Shown here one piece after another: positions 38,401-49,345 of a stretch of 64,000 bases of DNA. Source of the stretch: Symbiodinium natans (lineage: Eukaryota > Sar > Dinophyceae > Suessiales > Symbiodiniaceae); NCBI GenBank assembly GCA_905221605.1, contig CAJNDS010000458.1, positions 112,001 through 176,000 of the forward strand, read 5' to 3'. A program made the position numbers and the translations under genes. The notes under the pieces are model-generated. The model saw only the letters and a program-made list of their open reading frames with translations, did no database searches and was not told the origin of the DNA. Numbering within the stretch: position 1 is the first letter of the stretch; the number at the start of each line of letters is the position of its first letter.

Positions 38401-38800
38401 CTTTAGGCTGTAGGGCTTTAGGGTTGAGGGTTTTAGGGTGTAGGGTTTAGCGTTTAGGGTTTAGGGCTCAAGGCCGCTCGACACACCAAAGTCCTGAACT
38501 GGTGCAGGGGCCATGTGCCGCGGCTCCTGCGCAGCTGCATTGTTGGGAGGCGTGGACTGCCATGAGTTTATGTAGGGTTTAGGGTTTAGGGTTTTGGGTT
38601 GTGGGTTGTGGGTTTTGGGGTTTAGCGTTGGGTCTATGTACATAGGAATGAACATGCGTTCATCGACAGGAAGACAGATGCAGCGTTAGCCGGCTCAACC
38701 CAAAACGAAATGCGCAAACCCTAAACCCTAAGCCTAAACCTTAAACCCTGAATTCTACAGTCAATAGGCCTCGAGCCCTGGCAGTTTCCGACCCCAGCAG

Positions 38801-38855
38801 GGCGCCTGTTTTCTGCAGCCGCGCCGCAGTGCCTGGCGGGGTGCCAAGAATGGCG
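38801..38855 (+). CDS. Exon-like segment, basic
   Basis: After GACCCCAGCAG, the frame reads GACFLQPRRSAWRGAKNG. Donor GTTCGA. Confidence 0.45.
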
Positions 38856-38879
38856 GTTCGAGGTTTGAGGGCTTCAGGG

Positions 38880-38949
38880 TTTGGGTTTAGGGTTTAGGGT
38901 TTAGGGTTTAGGGTTTAGGGTTTAGGGTTTAGGGTTTAGGGTTTAGGGT
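38880..38949 (+). repeat. TTTAGGG array
   Basis: About 10 perfect units. Confidence 0.95.
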
Positions 38950-39236
38950 TGTTTCGGGTAGGGCTTTGGAGAGTTTCGGGGTTGAGAGTTTAGAGGTTTC
39001 AGGTTCGAGTCGAGGCTTTCAGGGTTAAGGGCTATGGAGGGTACATGTGTCAGGTTGAGGGTTTAGGCTTGGGACGATGGGTTAAGAGGGTTTGGGGTTC
39101 CCCCCTAAACCCTCAACCCTAAACCCTAAACCCTCAACCCTAAACGTGTTCAGGCGCCAGGTGTAGACTTGTCGAGTCAAGAGGTAGCTCTCAACAACAA
39201 AACCTTGAGAAGCCCAAAACCCCTAGGGTTTAGGGT

Positions 39237-39371
39237 TCAGGGTAGTTTAGGGTAGTTTAGGGTAGTTTAGGGTAGTTTAGGGTAGTTTAGGGTGGTTTAG
39301 GGTTTAGGGTTTAGGGTTTAGGGTTTAGGGTTTAGGGTTTAGGGTTTAGGGTTTAGGGTTTAGGGTTTAGG
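39237..39371 (+). repeat. GGTAGTTTAG (10-bp) then TTTAGGG array
   Basis: Six units of a 10-bp TTTAGGGTAG variant pass into about 10 perfect TTTAGGG units. Confidence 0.95.
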
Positions 39372-39533
39372 AAGAATCCTGAACCCTATAAGCCCACAAA
39401 CCCAACAACCCAAATCCGTTCGTAAACCCTACATAGGGTTTAGGGTTTAGGGGGTTTTGGGGTTTTGGGGGGGGGGTTTGGGGGTAGGAAGTTTAGGAAG
39501 TTTAGGCTAGGGCTCCCCTCCCCCCCTCCTCAG

Positions 39534-39609
39534 GTCCTCTGCGCCCGGCTCTCAATCCCGGCCACCGCCACGGCGCTGTCCGTCGCCGGGCTCCGCAGCT
39601 TGCAAAGGG
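39534..39609 (+). CDS. Exon with pyrimidine-rich acceptor
   Basis: 76 nt after CCCCCTCCTCAG, reading LCARLSIPATATALSVAGLR, then SLQR. Donor GTTGGG. A small-residue helix. Strongly coding in character. Confidence 0.55.
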
Positions 39610-39939
39610 GTTGGGGAAAGCCCGAGACCCCAAACCCCAAGCCCTAAACCCTAATCCCTAAACCTTAAACCCCTTACCGCATGATTTGCAGGTTCTTTGT
39701 GTGTGTAGGGTTCACAAAGTCCAGGAGGCAGCAAGTTCCCAGGCGAAGGCTTGCAGTCTTGGGATGCCCAAAATAGGCTAACGGCCCCCCAAACCTCTTC
39801 TATCGACCCGCTTCCGATCCCAATTACCCCAGGCCCCTAAATTTGAACCACCTCAAACCCTAAGCCCTAAACCCTAAACCCTAAACCCTAAACCCTAAAC
39901 CCTAAGCCCTAAACCCTAAACCCTCAACCCTAAACCCAG

Positions 39940-40023
39940 GGGCCTCTCCACAATGTTGGGCACCCTTGCCTTCTCCGCCGCGCCGCATCTGGCAGCGGCC
40001 ACGGAGGTCGGGGCGTTCGTGGG
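39940..40023 (+). CDS. Exon bounded by CCCTAAA-CAG and GTTTAG
   Basis: 84 nt, exactly 28 codons long, reading GLSTMLGTLAFSAAPHLAAA, then TEVGAFVG. The acceptor CCCAG ends a CCCTAAA tract and the donor GTTTAGGG starts the next. Looks like a membrane helix. May belong to the same protein as 42932-43028. Confidence 0.6.
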
Positions 40024-40104
40024 GTTTAGGGTTTAGGGTTTAGGGTTCAGGGTTCAGGGTTTAGGGTTTAGGGTTTAGGGTTTAGGGTTTAGGGTTTAGG
40101 GTTT
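40024..40104 (+). repeat. TTTAGGG array
   Basis: About 11 units. Confidence 0.94.
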
Positions 40105-40109
40105 GGAAA

Positions 40110-41190
40110 GGGCTGACCTGGAGGGGGGTCTTTGGGACATAGGGTTTCGGGTTTAGGGATTGATGTTTTGGGGCTTAGGCTTCTGTGATAAGTTGGATCG
40201 AGTTTAGGGCTTGGGACATGATCAGAATTTGCACGATAGTTTAAGGCCAACATCCAACAGCAAGGACCCATGATGTACCCCTTGAGGCTTGGGCGGTTAC
40301 GGCTGTAGCTGATACTGGCTTGCTTCTAAGAAACTTTGAATGTTACCATCTGGATATACATACACAGCGAAGAACAAGGCGACCATTGTCCGAAGTTCCT
40401 GAGCAACAAGCCAGTATAGGGATGTAGGACTTAGGAGTTTAGGGTTTGGGATGTTTACTAGGGATTTTGGGGTCGGCGGGTCTTTAGGCGGTTTGGGACT
40501 TGATGCAGTCTATGCAGGGTTAAGAGGTTGGCGCTTTTGGCTTTGGGGACTGGCACTGTGTAGGGTTGAGGGTTGCAGCTGTGAGTGTGGGTGCAGGGTT
40601 CGTGGGTCGTAGGAAGAGCACCTCGGGAAGTACTGTCATCCCTATGGAGGGCTGTTAGCATCATAGGGGGAACGTCCCAAGCTGACATGGTAGAGTTGGT
40701 AAGGCTTTGGGTTTCATGTTTAGGTTGGGTCAGGCCTCACTCGAAACCCTAAACATCCCTTGAGCCTCAATTCAACCCGAATCTGACCTACATCCTACAC
40801 CCTAACCTGTAAACCCGAGAACTCAACCGGAGAACCCTCAAGCCTGCTTGAGTCCCAAACCCTAAGCCTTTAAGTCAACCTAAGTCCCAAACCCTAAGCC
40901 CTCAATCCTCAATTCCAAGCACGACCCTTGGAGACTGCCTCGCCTCACGGCCCCAAGCGGCGATAAACTCATTTTTTGGGGTTTAGGGTTTAGGGCTTAA
41001 TGTTTTGGGCAAGGCTCCTGTTCAAGAGCCCCCACATTCCACCTTTGAAAAAAACACAAAATGAGGCTTCAGAGCGTTAGAGAGTCGAGTTTTTAGACCT
41101 CTAGTGTCTTGGTCTAGAGGGTTCAGGGTGTGCAGCTACGTGGGGTTTAGGACTTTGGAAAGGTCGGGGATGAACTCGGGTTTGGGGGCC
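40110..41190. other. Spacer with degenerate TTTAGGG, no supportable exon
   Basis: Includes a family R half at about 40638-40682. ORFs under 80 codons lack boundaries. Confidence 0.4.
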
Positions 41191-41242
41191 CTAAACCCTA
41201 AACCCTAAACCCTAAACCCTAAACCCTTCGCCCCAAAGCCAG

Positions 41243-41305
41243 CATCCGAAGGCCGTGCGGGGCGCTCTGCGCGCCTCTTTGAGCCACGGGCGCCCTGGCA
41301 GTTAG
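41243..41305 (+). CDS. Terminal exon-like segment
   Basis: 20 codons plus TAG after AAAGCCAG, reading HPKAVRGALRASLSHGRPGS. Between a CCCTAAA tract and a CCCCAAA array. Confidence 0.45.
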   Translation, partial: HPKAVRGALRASLSHGRPGS

Positions 41306-41355
41306 ATGGCGGCTTCCACCCAGAAGATCCGGAAAGTGCCATGCTCCGTAGTGTT

Positions 41356-41424
41356 TCCTAAACCCCAAACCCCAAACCCCAAACCCCAAACCCCAAACCC
41401 CAAACCCCAAACCCCAAACCCCAA
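41356..41424 (-). repeat. CCCCAAA array
   Basis: About 10 units, a homogenised T-to-C variant. Confidence 0.95.
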
Positions 41425-42289
41425 GCCCTAAGCCCTAAACCCCAATCCTAAGCCTGATAAACCCACATCCCACCAAGCCCGAGGCTGGCTGGGGCCTGTG
41501 CCGGTGTGCTGATGAACTTTGGTTCACGGCGGGGCTGGTACCATCAGCCTCTTGGGCTTCCACATCGGGTTTTTACTTACTGGCTCAAAACTCAACTTTT
41601 CAACTTTTGGGCTTCCTATGAGGTAGTTTATTCTGAAAGTTTTAACTTTTATTTCCTTGAGTTTTGGGCCAGTAAGTTTAGGGGTTCAGGGCTTTTTTTT
41701 GGTTGTTTTGAGTTTTTAGGGTTTAGGGTTCTCAAGGGGTTCAGCCTTGTTGGGTTTTAAGGCTTTAGGGTTTTTGGTTCTGGGGTTTCGGGTTCTAGGT
41801 TTTTAGGTTTTGGAGGTCTAGGGGTTTAGGGTTTGGGGCAGGGGGTTCGGGTTTGGGCTTCGGGTTTCTAGCTCTTGGCAGGAGCTGAAGCAGGCTTGGA
41901 AGAAAAGTGTTCGCCTGGGCAGGTGAAGGCAACCATAGCCACACGCAAAGACACGAATTGCAAGCCCTAAGCCCTAAGCCCTAAACCCTAAACCCTAAAC
42001 CCTAAACCCTAAACTTGGGCAAGCCAGCTCCGACTCTCTCGGTGGAGCGACTAAGACGAAGACAGAGCAATCCGGCATAGTTGGTCAGCTTAGGGTTTAG
42101 GGTTTGGGGTTTAGGGTTTAGGGTTTAAGGTTTAGGGTTTGGGGTTTAGGGCTTTTAGCCAAGCTGGAAGAAGAGCCCACGACGAAGGAGAAGCTGGTGA
42201 AGTTCAAAAGGGTTTTCCTTGCTTCGGGCTCGTGCAGTATCAGGGACTGAGATGTGTAGAAGGTGATGTTTGGGGGTTTGCAAAAAATA

Positions 42290-42380
42290 ACCCCCCCCCC
42301 CCCCCCCCCCACGCCGCTCCCCGCCCCCTTCTCCCCCCTTTCGCCCCGCCCCGCCCCCCCCCCAACCCCCCCCCCCCCTA
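42290..42380. repeat. C-rich low-complexity tract
   Basis: Runs of C separated by ACG, TT and AA. Confidence 0.9.
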
Positions 42381-42931
42381 TGCAGCTCCAGAAGTGGGGG
42401 GCCATAAGCCCCGTTTCGGGTTTGTTGGGGTTTAGGGTTTTTGGGCTTTGGGTCTGGGGTTTAGGAATTCGGTTTTTTAACTTGCGGGTGTAGGGTTGTA
42501 AGGGTTAAGGGTTTGGGTGTCAGAGTAGTTTTGTTAGAGTTTCGGTTTATGACGTACCTGACCTGTGCAAGGGCCGTGGTGGCTGGGGCGTTGGGTGACG
42601 AACTTTGATGCGACACGAGATTTTTCACCCTACATTTATGTGCGTAGGTTATAGGGTGTTTTCGAGGGAAGGGGGTTCAGGGGGGGGGAGGTATTCCCTA
42701 GGCACCTACCCCCCATGAACCCCCCCCTCCGGACCTCTGAGAAGGGGGTTTACCTACTATGTGATCCTGGCATGGTTTGTCGTGGCCCACCAGATGATCC
42801 TGCCTTTGACATTTGTTTCCTCGACACTAGACCCTAAACCTAAACCCTAAACCCTAAACCCTAAACCCTAAACCCCAAACCCCAAACCCTAAAAACCCTA
42901 AAAACCTAAACCCTAAACCCTGACCCCCCAG

Positions 42932-43028
42932 ATTCTTCCTGCCCCTGATCTTGGTGGAGATGGAGCACGCCTCCATGTCAATCCTCGGCGCGCTCGACTG
43001 GCTGACGCTGTGCATGGCAGGCCCATAA
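42932..43028 (+). CDS. Exon-like segment, hydrophobic
   Basis: After GACCCCCCAG the frame reads FFLPLILVEMEHASMSILGA, then LDWLTLCMAGP and TAA. An acid-containing hydrophobic helix suggests a membrane protein. The true 3' end may be a GC donor at about 43016 or a GTTTAG at 43031. Confidence 0.6.
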
Positions 43029-43559
43029 GGTTTAGGGTTTGGGTTTAGGGTTCAGGGTTAGGGTTTAGGGTTAGGGTTTAGGGTTTAGGGCTTAGGGTTG
43101 GGGGTTTAGGGTTTAGGCCCCCAGAGCCGCCCAATTCCAGCCGGAAGCCTTAGTCTGTGGCCGGTTCTCTAAATTGGGATCCCGTTTTGGGTTCGAACAG
43201 AATAAGGATCACGAATGTCGACAACTGCCCTATAGAATTGCCAGGGTTCAAGGCTTATGGTTTTTAGTATTAGTAGTGGATCCTGTTTTTGTTCGTTATT
43301 TTTTTTTTGGGGGGGGGGGGGGAGGGGGGCATTGGGGTTTAGGGCTGGAGGCCCAGTGAGTGGTACCCATTTTTTCCCCCGCAGCGCATGTTGAACAAAG
43401 AAGGGTACTGAGCACCCTTTTGATCAAACCCTAAACCGTTAAACCCTAAACCCTAAACCCTGGGCTACGGGGCAACCTAGTTGTAGGATTCTCAGGCAGC
43501 ATGCAAGGGGTAAATGTCTCTCAATACCTGTTGGTTCCGACGATTAGGCGTGCCTACAA

Positions 43560-44040
43560 CCCGAAACCCTGTAAACCCCTATCTAGAAACCCTAAAAGCC
43601 CCATAAAGAAAATCTCAACCCTAGACAAAACGCCCCGAGTTCTCAACGATTCTGCCTCTCAACCCCTCGCAACTCTCTAGGGCTTCATCTCTTCCAGGCC
43701 CTGAAACCCACTAAGTCACCTAAAACCTCAAACTCCATTCAAGCCAGCAAACCTCCATAAGCCCCTCATAAACCCTAGAAGCCCCAAGAAGCCCTATGCG
43801 TCTCTATAGGCCCCCAAAGTAAACCACCAGACGTTCCCACAATCCCTTCGAAGCCTGAAGAAACCCCCAAAATCCCTCCCGTTTCAACCCCCGTCATTTC
43901 CTACAAGCCCACCGAAGCCCCTAAAACCCCCTTTTTGAGAGTCATAAGCCCCCAGAAGCCCAAGCATTTGGCAAAAGCCCTCAGCTGAAAGGCGCGGGTG
44001 CCTGCGCAGCGCAGCGGCCCGGTCGACAGAGACAACCCTC
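43560..44040. other. C-rich spacer, no gene seen
   Basis: Scattered AAACCC and AAGCCCC words without array order; no open frame worth listing. Confidence 0.5.
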
Positions 44041-44220
44041 CTCCTCCCCGGTCTAAGGTTTGGGTTTAGGGCTTATTCGGGGGGTTTAGGGGTTTCGGGT
44101 TTAGGGGCTCAGGATTTGGGATTTCTTTTTGTTTTCGGGTTTTGGGTTTTGAGGCTTTTCGGGTTTTGGGGCTCAAGGGTTTAAGGCTTAGCTTCTTTTG
44201 GAGTTGCAGGGTGTGGGTAG

Positions 44221-44335
44221 TTCCTTTGTGGTACTTTACTGTAACTTTAGATCCTTACCTTTTTGGGGTTTATTGGGTTTCTTATTAAGACCGCTAAAAG
44301 TTTAATTTATAGCTACCCTCCTGAGTGCAGCCAAG
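44221..44335 (+). mobile_element. Dispersed ~110-bp element, family W, copy 3
   Basis: TTCCTTTGTGGTACTTTACT to GAGTGCAGCCAAG; very close to the copy at 30167. Confidence 0.85.
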
Positions 44336-44444
44336 GTTCGTAGGGTTGGGGTGTATGCAGCAAAAGCAGCGTTCATGTCTCGGTCTGGAGGCCTTTCTGA
44401 GGCTCTGGGGGCTGTAGTGTTTTAGGGTAGCCTGAACAAAAACC

Positions 44445-44552
44445 CTAAACCCTAAACCCTAAACCCTAAACCCTAAACCCTAAACCCTAAACCCTAAGCC
44501 CTAAGCCCTAAGCCCTAAGCCCTAAGCCCTAAACCCTAAACCCTAAACCCTA
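44445..44552 (-). repeat. CCCTAAA/CCCTAAG array
   Basis: CCCTAAG sub-block of about five units in the middle. Confidence 0.95.
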
Positions 44553-44585
44553 GGGATTATTGGGGCTTGCCTGCCTGTACGGCAG

Positions 44586-44624
44586 GGGGCTTCTAGGAGG
44601 AGCTCATGGCCCATGCATCTTCGG
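44586..44624 (+). CDS. Micro-exon candidate
   Basis: 39 nt after GTACGGCAG, reading GASRRSSWPMHLR; donor GTTTCG. Confidence 0.35.
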
Positions 44625-44992
44625 GTTTCGATTTCAGGGTGTTGGCAGTTCAGAAAGTTTTAGGGCTGAGGGTTGAGGGTTTTTAGGGTTTGGGTTTTAG
44701 GGGTTTAGGGTTGAGGGTTGAGGCTTGAGGGTTAAGGGTTTTTAGGGCTTGGGTTTAGGGGTTGAGGGGTCTAGGGCTTCAGGGGTTTAAGTTTAAGACG
44801 ACACTTAAGCAACCGGGGGGGGGGGGGGGGGATGGGGGTGGGGTGCGACCTCGACATGCCCGGAGCCCCTTAACCCCAAATCTCAAAACCCCTACACGCC
44901 CAAACCCCCCCCCCCCCCACCCTAAACCCTAGCCCTAAACCCTAAACCCTAAGCTCTAAACCCCCCTCATCCCAGACGCGAAACAGCTAGCA

Positions 44993-45049
44993 ATGGAACC
45001 CCCTAAGGTTGCTGGTGCCACGGCGAACAGGGGAAGAGCGAGCGGCTGA
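44993..45049 (+). CDS. Short ORF, 18 codons
   Basis: ATG to TGA: MEPPKVAGATANRGRASG. It could be a terminal exon after AACAGCTAG or a tiny ORF. Confidence 0.3.
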   Translation: MEPPKVAGATANRGRASG

Positions 45050-45189
45050 CACCAAGCTCATGTCAAGCAGGTTCTGTATTCCTGTTCTTTGTTTCAGGTT
45101 TAGGGTTTAGGGTTTAGGGTTTGAGGTTTAGGGTGTTCTTGGTGAGCGGATATAGGGCTCCTTATAAACACCGGTGACTGATTACAAAT

Positions 45190-45299
45190 ATATGGTCACT
45201 TCTCAACATGATGGTCCCTTTTCAAGGTTTCCGAAAACAGCGGAGCGCCTTATAAGAAGGACCCTCAACAGGGGCCATATTTTAGAGAAGTGACCATAT
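45190..45299. mobile_element. Inverted-repeat element with 15-bp perfect ends
   Basis: ATATGGTCACTTCTC at 45190-45204 and its exact complement at 45285-45299. CATGATGGTCCCTTTT and GGGGCCATATT inside pair partly. Confidence 0.6.
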
Positions 45300-45431
45300 G
45301 TGGTCTCTTTGGGAACACTAGCAATAGGCACCCTGCAGTTTCTCATATGTTGGTTTCTAGAAGCCGCACCTATGAACCCCGAACCCCAAAGCCGAAGGCA
45401 CCTCCGCATTTGTTCCGAAACCCCGGGCCCC

Positions 45432-45615
45432 TGAACCCTAAACCCTAAACCCTAAACCCTAAACCCTAAACCCTAAACCCTAAACCCTAAACCCTAAACC
45501 CTGAACCCTGAACCCTGAACCCTGAACCCTGAACCCTGAACCCTAAACCCTAAACCCTAAACCCTAAACCCTAACCCTTAACCCTAAACCCTAAACCCTA
45601 AACCCCAAACCCCCT
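45432..45615 (-). repeat. CCCTAAA array with CCCTGAA block
   Basis: About 26 units; six consecutive CCCTGAA in the middle. Confidence 0.96.
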
Positions 45616-45819
45616 AATCCGGCCCTCTTCAAGCCTGCATCTGTATTCCTTCCTTGTCTTGTCGAAACCCTAAAGCCTAAAGCCTAAACCCTAAACCCTA
45701 AACCCTATAAACCCTATAAACCCTATAAGCCCTATAAGCCCTATAAACCCTAAACCCTAAGGGTGTAGGGTGAGAGGAATCAAGGGTAGTAGGATTCAGT
45801 AGAGGGGAAGTGACACCAC

Positions 45820-45877
45820 CCAAGGACAGCAGATTGGCAAAGAGGCCCCGCTGCTTGGCCCTTGAGGGCTCCCGGGG
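45820..45877 (-). CDS. Minus-strand exon-like segment
   Basis: After GAACGGAAG on the minus strand the frame reads PREPSRAKQRGLFANLLSLG. Donor GTGGTG. Flanked by CCCTAAA left and TTTAGGG right, as for plus-strand exons. Confidence 0.45.
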
Positions 45878-45921
45878 CTTCCGTTCACGGTTTAGGGTTT
45901 CGGGTTTAGGCAGGGTTTAGG

Positions 45922-46065
45922 CTAACCCTAAAGCCTAAAGCCTAAAGCCTAAAGCCTAAAGCCTAAGGCCTAAGGCCTAAAGCCTAAAGCCTAAAGGCTA
46001 AAGCCTAGCGCCTAAAGACTAAAGCCTACAGCCTACAGCCTGCAGCCTGCAGCCTACAGCCTAAA
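45922..46065 (-). repeat. GCCTAAA / GCCTACA array
   Basis: About 20 units of CCTAAAG, then CCTACAG and CCTGCAG variants. Mirrors the GGCTTTA block at 38170. Confidence 0.93.
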
Positions 46066-46189
46066 CCCAAAGCTTCAGACACAACACACATGTAAGTAAA
46101 AAGCTCTGCACCCGAATTTCCGCAGACGTTTATTGGGGTTAGGGCTATGGGATGTGCTGAGCACTTTTATTTGTTACTTATTTGGCATA

Positions 46190-46216
46190 ATATATATATA
46201 TATATATATATATATT
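46190..46216. repeat. AT microsatellite
   Basis: About 13 AT repeats. Confidence 0.92.
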
Positions 46217-46555
46217 ACATTTGTTTTTGAGGGGGGCGGGGGTCCTCTTCTTTTGAACAGGCGAGAAAGCTCACAAATCCTGATTCCGATACAATCGCAA
46301 ATAGGTTTGGGGTTTAGGGTTTAGGCAATCAAGGGACTAGAGGAGCGACCCTTGTAAAGGACCTTAGTGGTTATTCACGGGAGACTTAGGTACATGGGGA
46401 CTATATGAGGTATATATAGGGGGTATATATGGGGTATACGGTAAACGGGACTAAGATAGCGGGTCTCTTTTAGGGGTCCGTCCTTATACCGCCCTTAAGG
46501 CAAAGGGGGGGGGGGAGCTGATCTACAGTTGGGGACTTCTTTTTTGTTCTACGGG

Positions 46556-46675
46556 TGGCTACATGGGCCCTTAATATCGTCCCTAACCTCCTTTAAAGGG
46601 TTCTGAAGTATGGGCCCTTGGCTTGTGTAGGGGATATATAAAGGATATCAGGGGGCCATGAAACTACCCTAAGAT
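46556..46675. mobile_element. Dispersed repeat, family T, copy 1
   Basis: Contains CCTCCTTTAAAGGGTTCTGA and ends GGGCCATGAAACTACCC. Related sequences at 52159 and 61878. Confidence 0.55.
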
Positions 46676-47154
46676 TTGTTGGGGCAGAAAGGCTCCCATC
46701 TTGGATGTTGAGGTTTAATGCTGGGTTTGTCTAAGCCCAGAACCCTTAGCCCTGGGGCCCACTTTTTCACTGTACGTCCTTCAGGTGCAAGACAGCACAG
46801 TCCTACACTCTGAAACCCTAAACCCCAAACCCTAAACCCAGAAATCTCTCAAGTCCTCTCGTCCTCTAAGGCCCCCAGAGCCCGTAAGCCATAAGACTCC
46901 CCCAGCCCTGGGCCAGGGGCCTAATCTTGAACTTGCTTTTCGGCGACTATATCGAGGCAGGGTTGGCATATACAGTAGAACATGGGCAACGAAGAATGGG
47001 TTTAGGGGGGTTTTAACACCTTTGATTATAGGGTTTTCGGTTTCGGGCAAGGAAATGATTTTTTTGGGGCGGTCGATCTTATGATCGTTTTGGGAGTATC
47101 AGAGGGTAGCGTTGGGACTCATCCCGGCTCCCGTCTTCGGGGTGTCGGGCCAGC

Positions 47155-47229
47155 TTAGGTGCTTAGGGGCCGTAGGGGCCTTATACGTGCAGTCATAATT
47201 GGGGTGATAAGAGCCCATGAACCTCCAAG
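47155..47229. mobile_element. MITE family Q, copy 3 (5' truncated)
   Basis: Retains CAGTCATAATTGGGGTGATA and the end CCCATGAACCTCCAAG. Confidence 0.6.
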
Positions 47230-47329
47230 TACGGCTTCGGATCTTCCGGTCTTGGTGTAGGGTTTAGGGTTTAGGGTTTAGGGTATAGGGTTTGGGGTAT
47301 AGGGTTTAGGGTTTAGGGTTTAGGGCTTC

Positions 47330-47412
47330 AGGATTTCAGGATTTCAGGATTTCAGGATTTCAGGATTTCAGGATTTCAGGATTTCAGGATTTCAGGATTT
47401 CAGGATTTCAGG
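47330..47412 (+). repeat. CAGGATTT 8-bp array
   Basis: About ten perfect units adjoining a TTTAGGG tract; the period shifts from 7 to 8. Confidence 0.95.
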
Positions 47413-47599
47413 GGTAGGGCTTGTAGGACTTAGGTTGGGTTGCTCTTAAAACCCTTATACCTGAAGCCCTAAACCCTGCAAGGCTCCTGACAATCGAAGA
47501 ACCCAACCCCCAAACCCCTAAGCCCTGTAAGGCCCTAAATCCCAAACCCCTCACCCCTCAGCCCCAACCCCTAAACCCCAGCCCCGAAATTTCCTAAAC

Positions 47600-47670
47600 C
47601 CTACAAACCCTGTAAACCCTGTAAACCCTGTAAACCCTGTAAACCCTGTAAACCCTGTAAACCCTACAGA
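47600..47670 (-). repeat. CCCTGTAAA 9-bp array
   Basis: About seven units. Confidence 0.93.
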
Positions 47671-47920
47671 CTCTATAAACCCGATGCACTCTGTAAACCT
47701 TAGAAACACCAAACAAACCCTATAAACCCCTAAACCCTATAAAGCCTATAGACCCTATAGCCCCGAAACCCTACCCCCAAACCCAATAAACCCGAAACCC
47801 TATCCGCAAACCCTATAAGCCCTAAACCTAAACCCTAAACCCTAAACCCAAAGCCCTAAGGCCTCAGCCCTAAGCCCTATAGAAACCCAATGACCCTAAG
47901 GCCGAAATAAACCCTCGAAG

Positions 47921-48004
47921 GCCTGCTTCCCATTTCTGGCCCGGGATGGCGCCCTCGACGCCTCGGTCTACGTCGCCTCCGGGCTGCGGGAGCCTCAGGC
48001 TTGA
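47921..48004 (+). CDS. Exon-like segment ending in TGA
   Basis: 27 codons after ACCCTCGAAG: FLARDGALDASVYVASGLRE, then PQA and TGA. Strongly coding in character. A GTTTAG donor just downstream is an alternative to the stop. Confidence 0.55.
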   Translation, partial: ACFPFLARDGALDASVYVASGLREPQA

Positions 48005-48427
48005 GTTGCAGGGGTTTAGGGTTTAGGGTTTAGGGTTTAGGGTTTAGGGTTTGGGGTTGCAGGGGTTTAGGGTTTAGGGTTCAGGGTTCAAGGTTTAGGC
48101 TTGATGTATTGGGCTTAGGGTTCGAATTTCCCTTTCAGATGCCCTAGGGGTTGTGGTTTGGGATTTTGAGGGTTTGGGGTTTGGGGCTGAGGGTTTTGGA
48201 GTTTCGGATGTAAGGAGTTTATGGTTAAGGCTTAGGGTTGTTTAGGGTTTGGCTTTGGGGAATGCAAGTTTTGGAGCTGCTTGGAGTTTTAGGCAGTGTG
48301 TACAGAGTTCGGTGTTTACGAGCTTGTCCGGCTTGGTGTGCTTCCGGGTTTCGGGCAAAGCGCAAGAAGCATTGACAGAGATCTACCCTAAACCTTAAAC
48401 CCTAAACCCTAAACCCTGAACCCTAAG

Positions 48428-48574
48428 CTCTATTCACTGGAAACTCGAGTTCTAGGAGGAGAAGCAGATGGTGCCCATGGAGCAAAGACCTCCCTGTGCA
48501 AGGAGGCGGCCTTGGTGAAGCGACGGTTAACCCTCTTGGAGAGCCAGCGGAATGGCCGCTGGAGCATTGACAAG
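48428..48574 (+). CDS. 49-codon exon with GTAAGA donor
   Basis: 147 nt in one open frame from CCCTAAG to a GTAAGA donor. It contains TSLCKEAALVKRRLTLLESQ and NGRWSIDK. Basic, helix-prone, possibly coiled coil. A family P MITE lies 28 bp into the intron. One of the best exon models in the window. Confidence 0.65.
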
Positions 48575-48602
48575 GTAAGATCCTCATGAGACGGCTATAA
48601 CT

Positions 48603-48713
48603 ACAGCGGGTCCATTTGTAGTACTATTATGGATGTAGGTACCCCAAAGACCCTATTTTAGTATGGTTTTGTGTACTTAATGCCATAATAGTACTACAAA
48701 TGGACCCTCTGGG
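48603..48713. mobile_element. MITE-like inverted repeat, family P, copy 4
   Basis: GGGTCCATTTGTAGTACTAT and ATAGTACTACAAATGGACCC pair perfectly. Lies in the putative intron after exon 48428-48574. Confidence 0.8.
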
Positions 48714-48949
48714 AACTGCAGCGGCAGAAGCCTTGCAGCGGAGGCCGCAAGGATATGAGTTCACGTGCGAGAGTTTTTTTTGCAACAACAGTTAAACTTA
48801 CCTGAAATCTTAGAGTGAATTATTACATATTTTTCTTTGGGGAAGAGTACATGAGCCAACATTTGAGACAATTCTTCTGACGAAGTTTAAGATGAGAACT
48901 CGTTCCTTCCCCATTTGAGATCATGTTTGCACAGTCTTGACCCGGTGTC

Positions 48950-49345
48950 GGTATACATTGTGAGCGACGCCGAAAATTCTTTGACCACATTTGACACGGT
49001 CTTCTCGCGCATTGTGAGCGATGCCCAAAATCCTTTTGGCGTTGTTGGCACGGTCTTTTCGTGCAAAGGCACAAAGCGTTGTCATTGTTATTTGCATTGC
49101 GAGCGATGCCCAAGATGCTTCTGACTTTTGTTGGACATGTTTTCCTTTGGTGAAATGCAAAATCCTGATGCCCAAAATGCTTCAGTGCAAAGTGCTAGCG
49201 TGCCCAAAATGCGTTGGACATATCTTGACAGGGCCTTTCGGCGCAAAATGTTGTCATTGTGCATGGACCGATGCCCAAGTGCTTTGTCCACTTTGACGTT
49301 GTCTTTTCGCGCAAAGTTCTGTCATTGCACGTTGGAAGCGGTGCG
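48950..49345. repeat. Diverged tandem repeat, irregular 50-85 bp unit
   Basis: GAGCGATGCCCAAAAT and TCTTTTCGCGCAAAG recur five or six times. Several overlapping ORFs of 60-95 codons on both strands follow from this. Confidence 0.7.
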
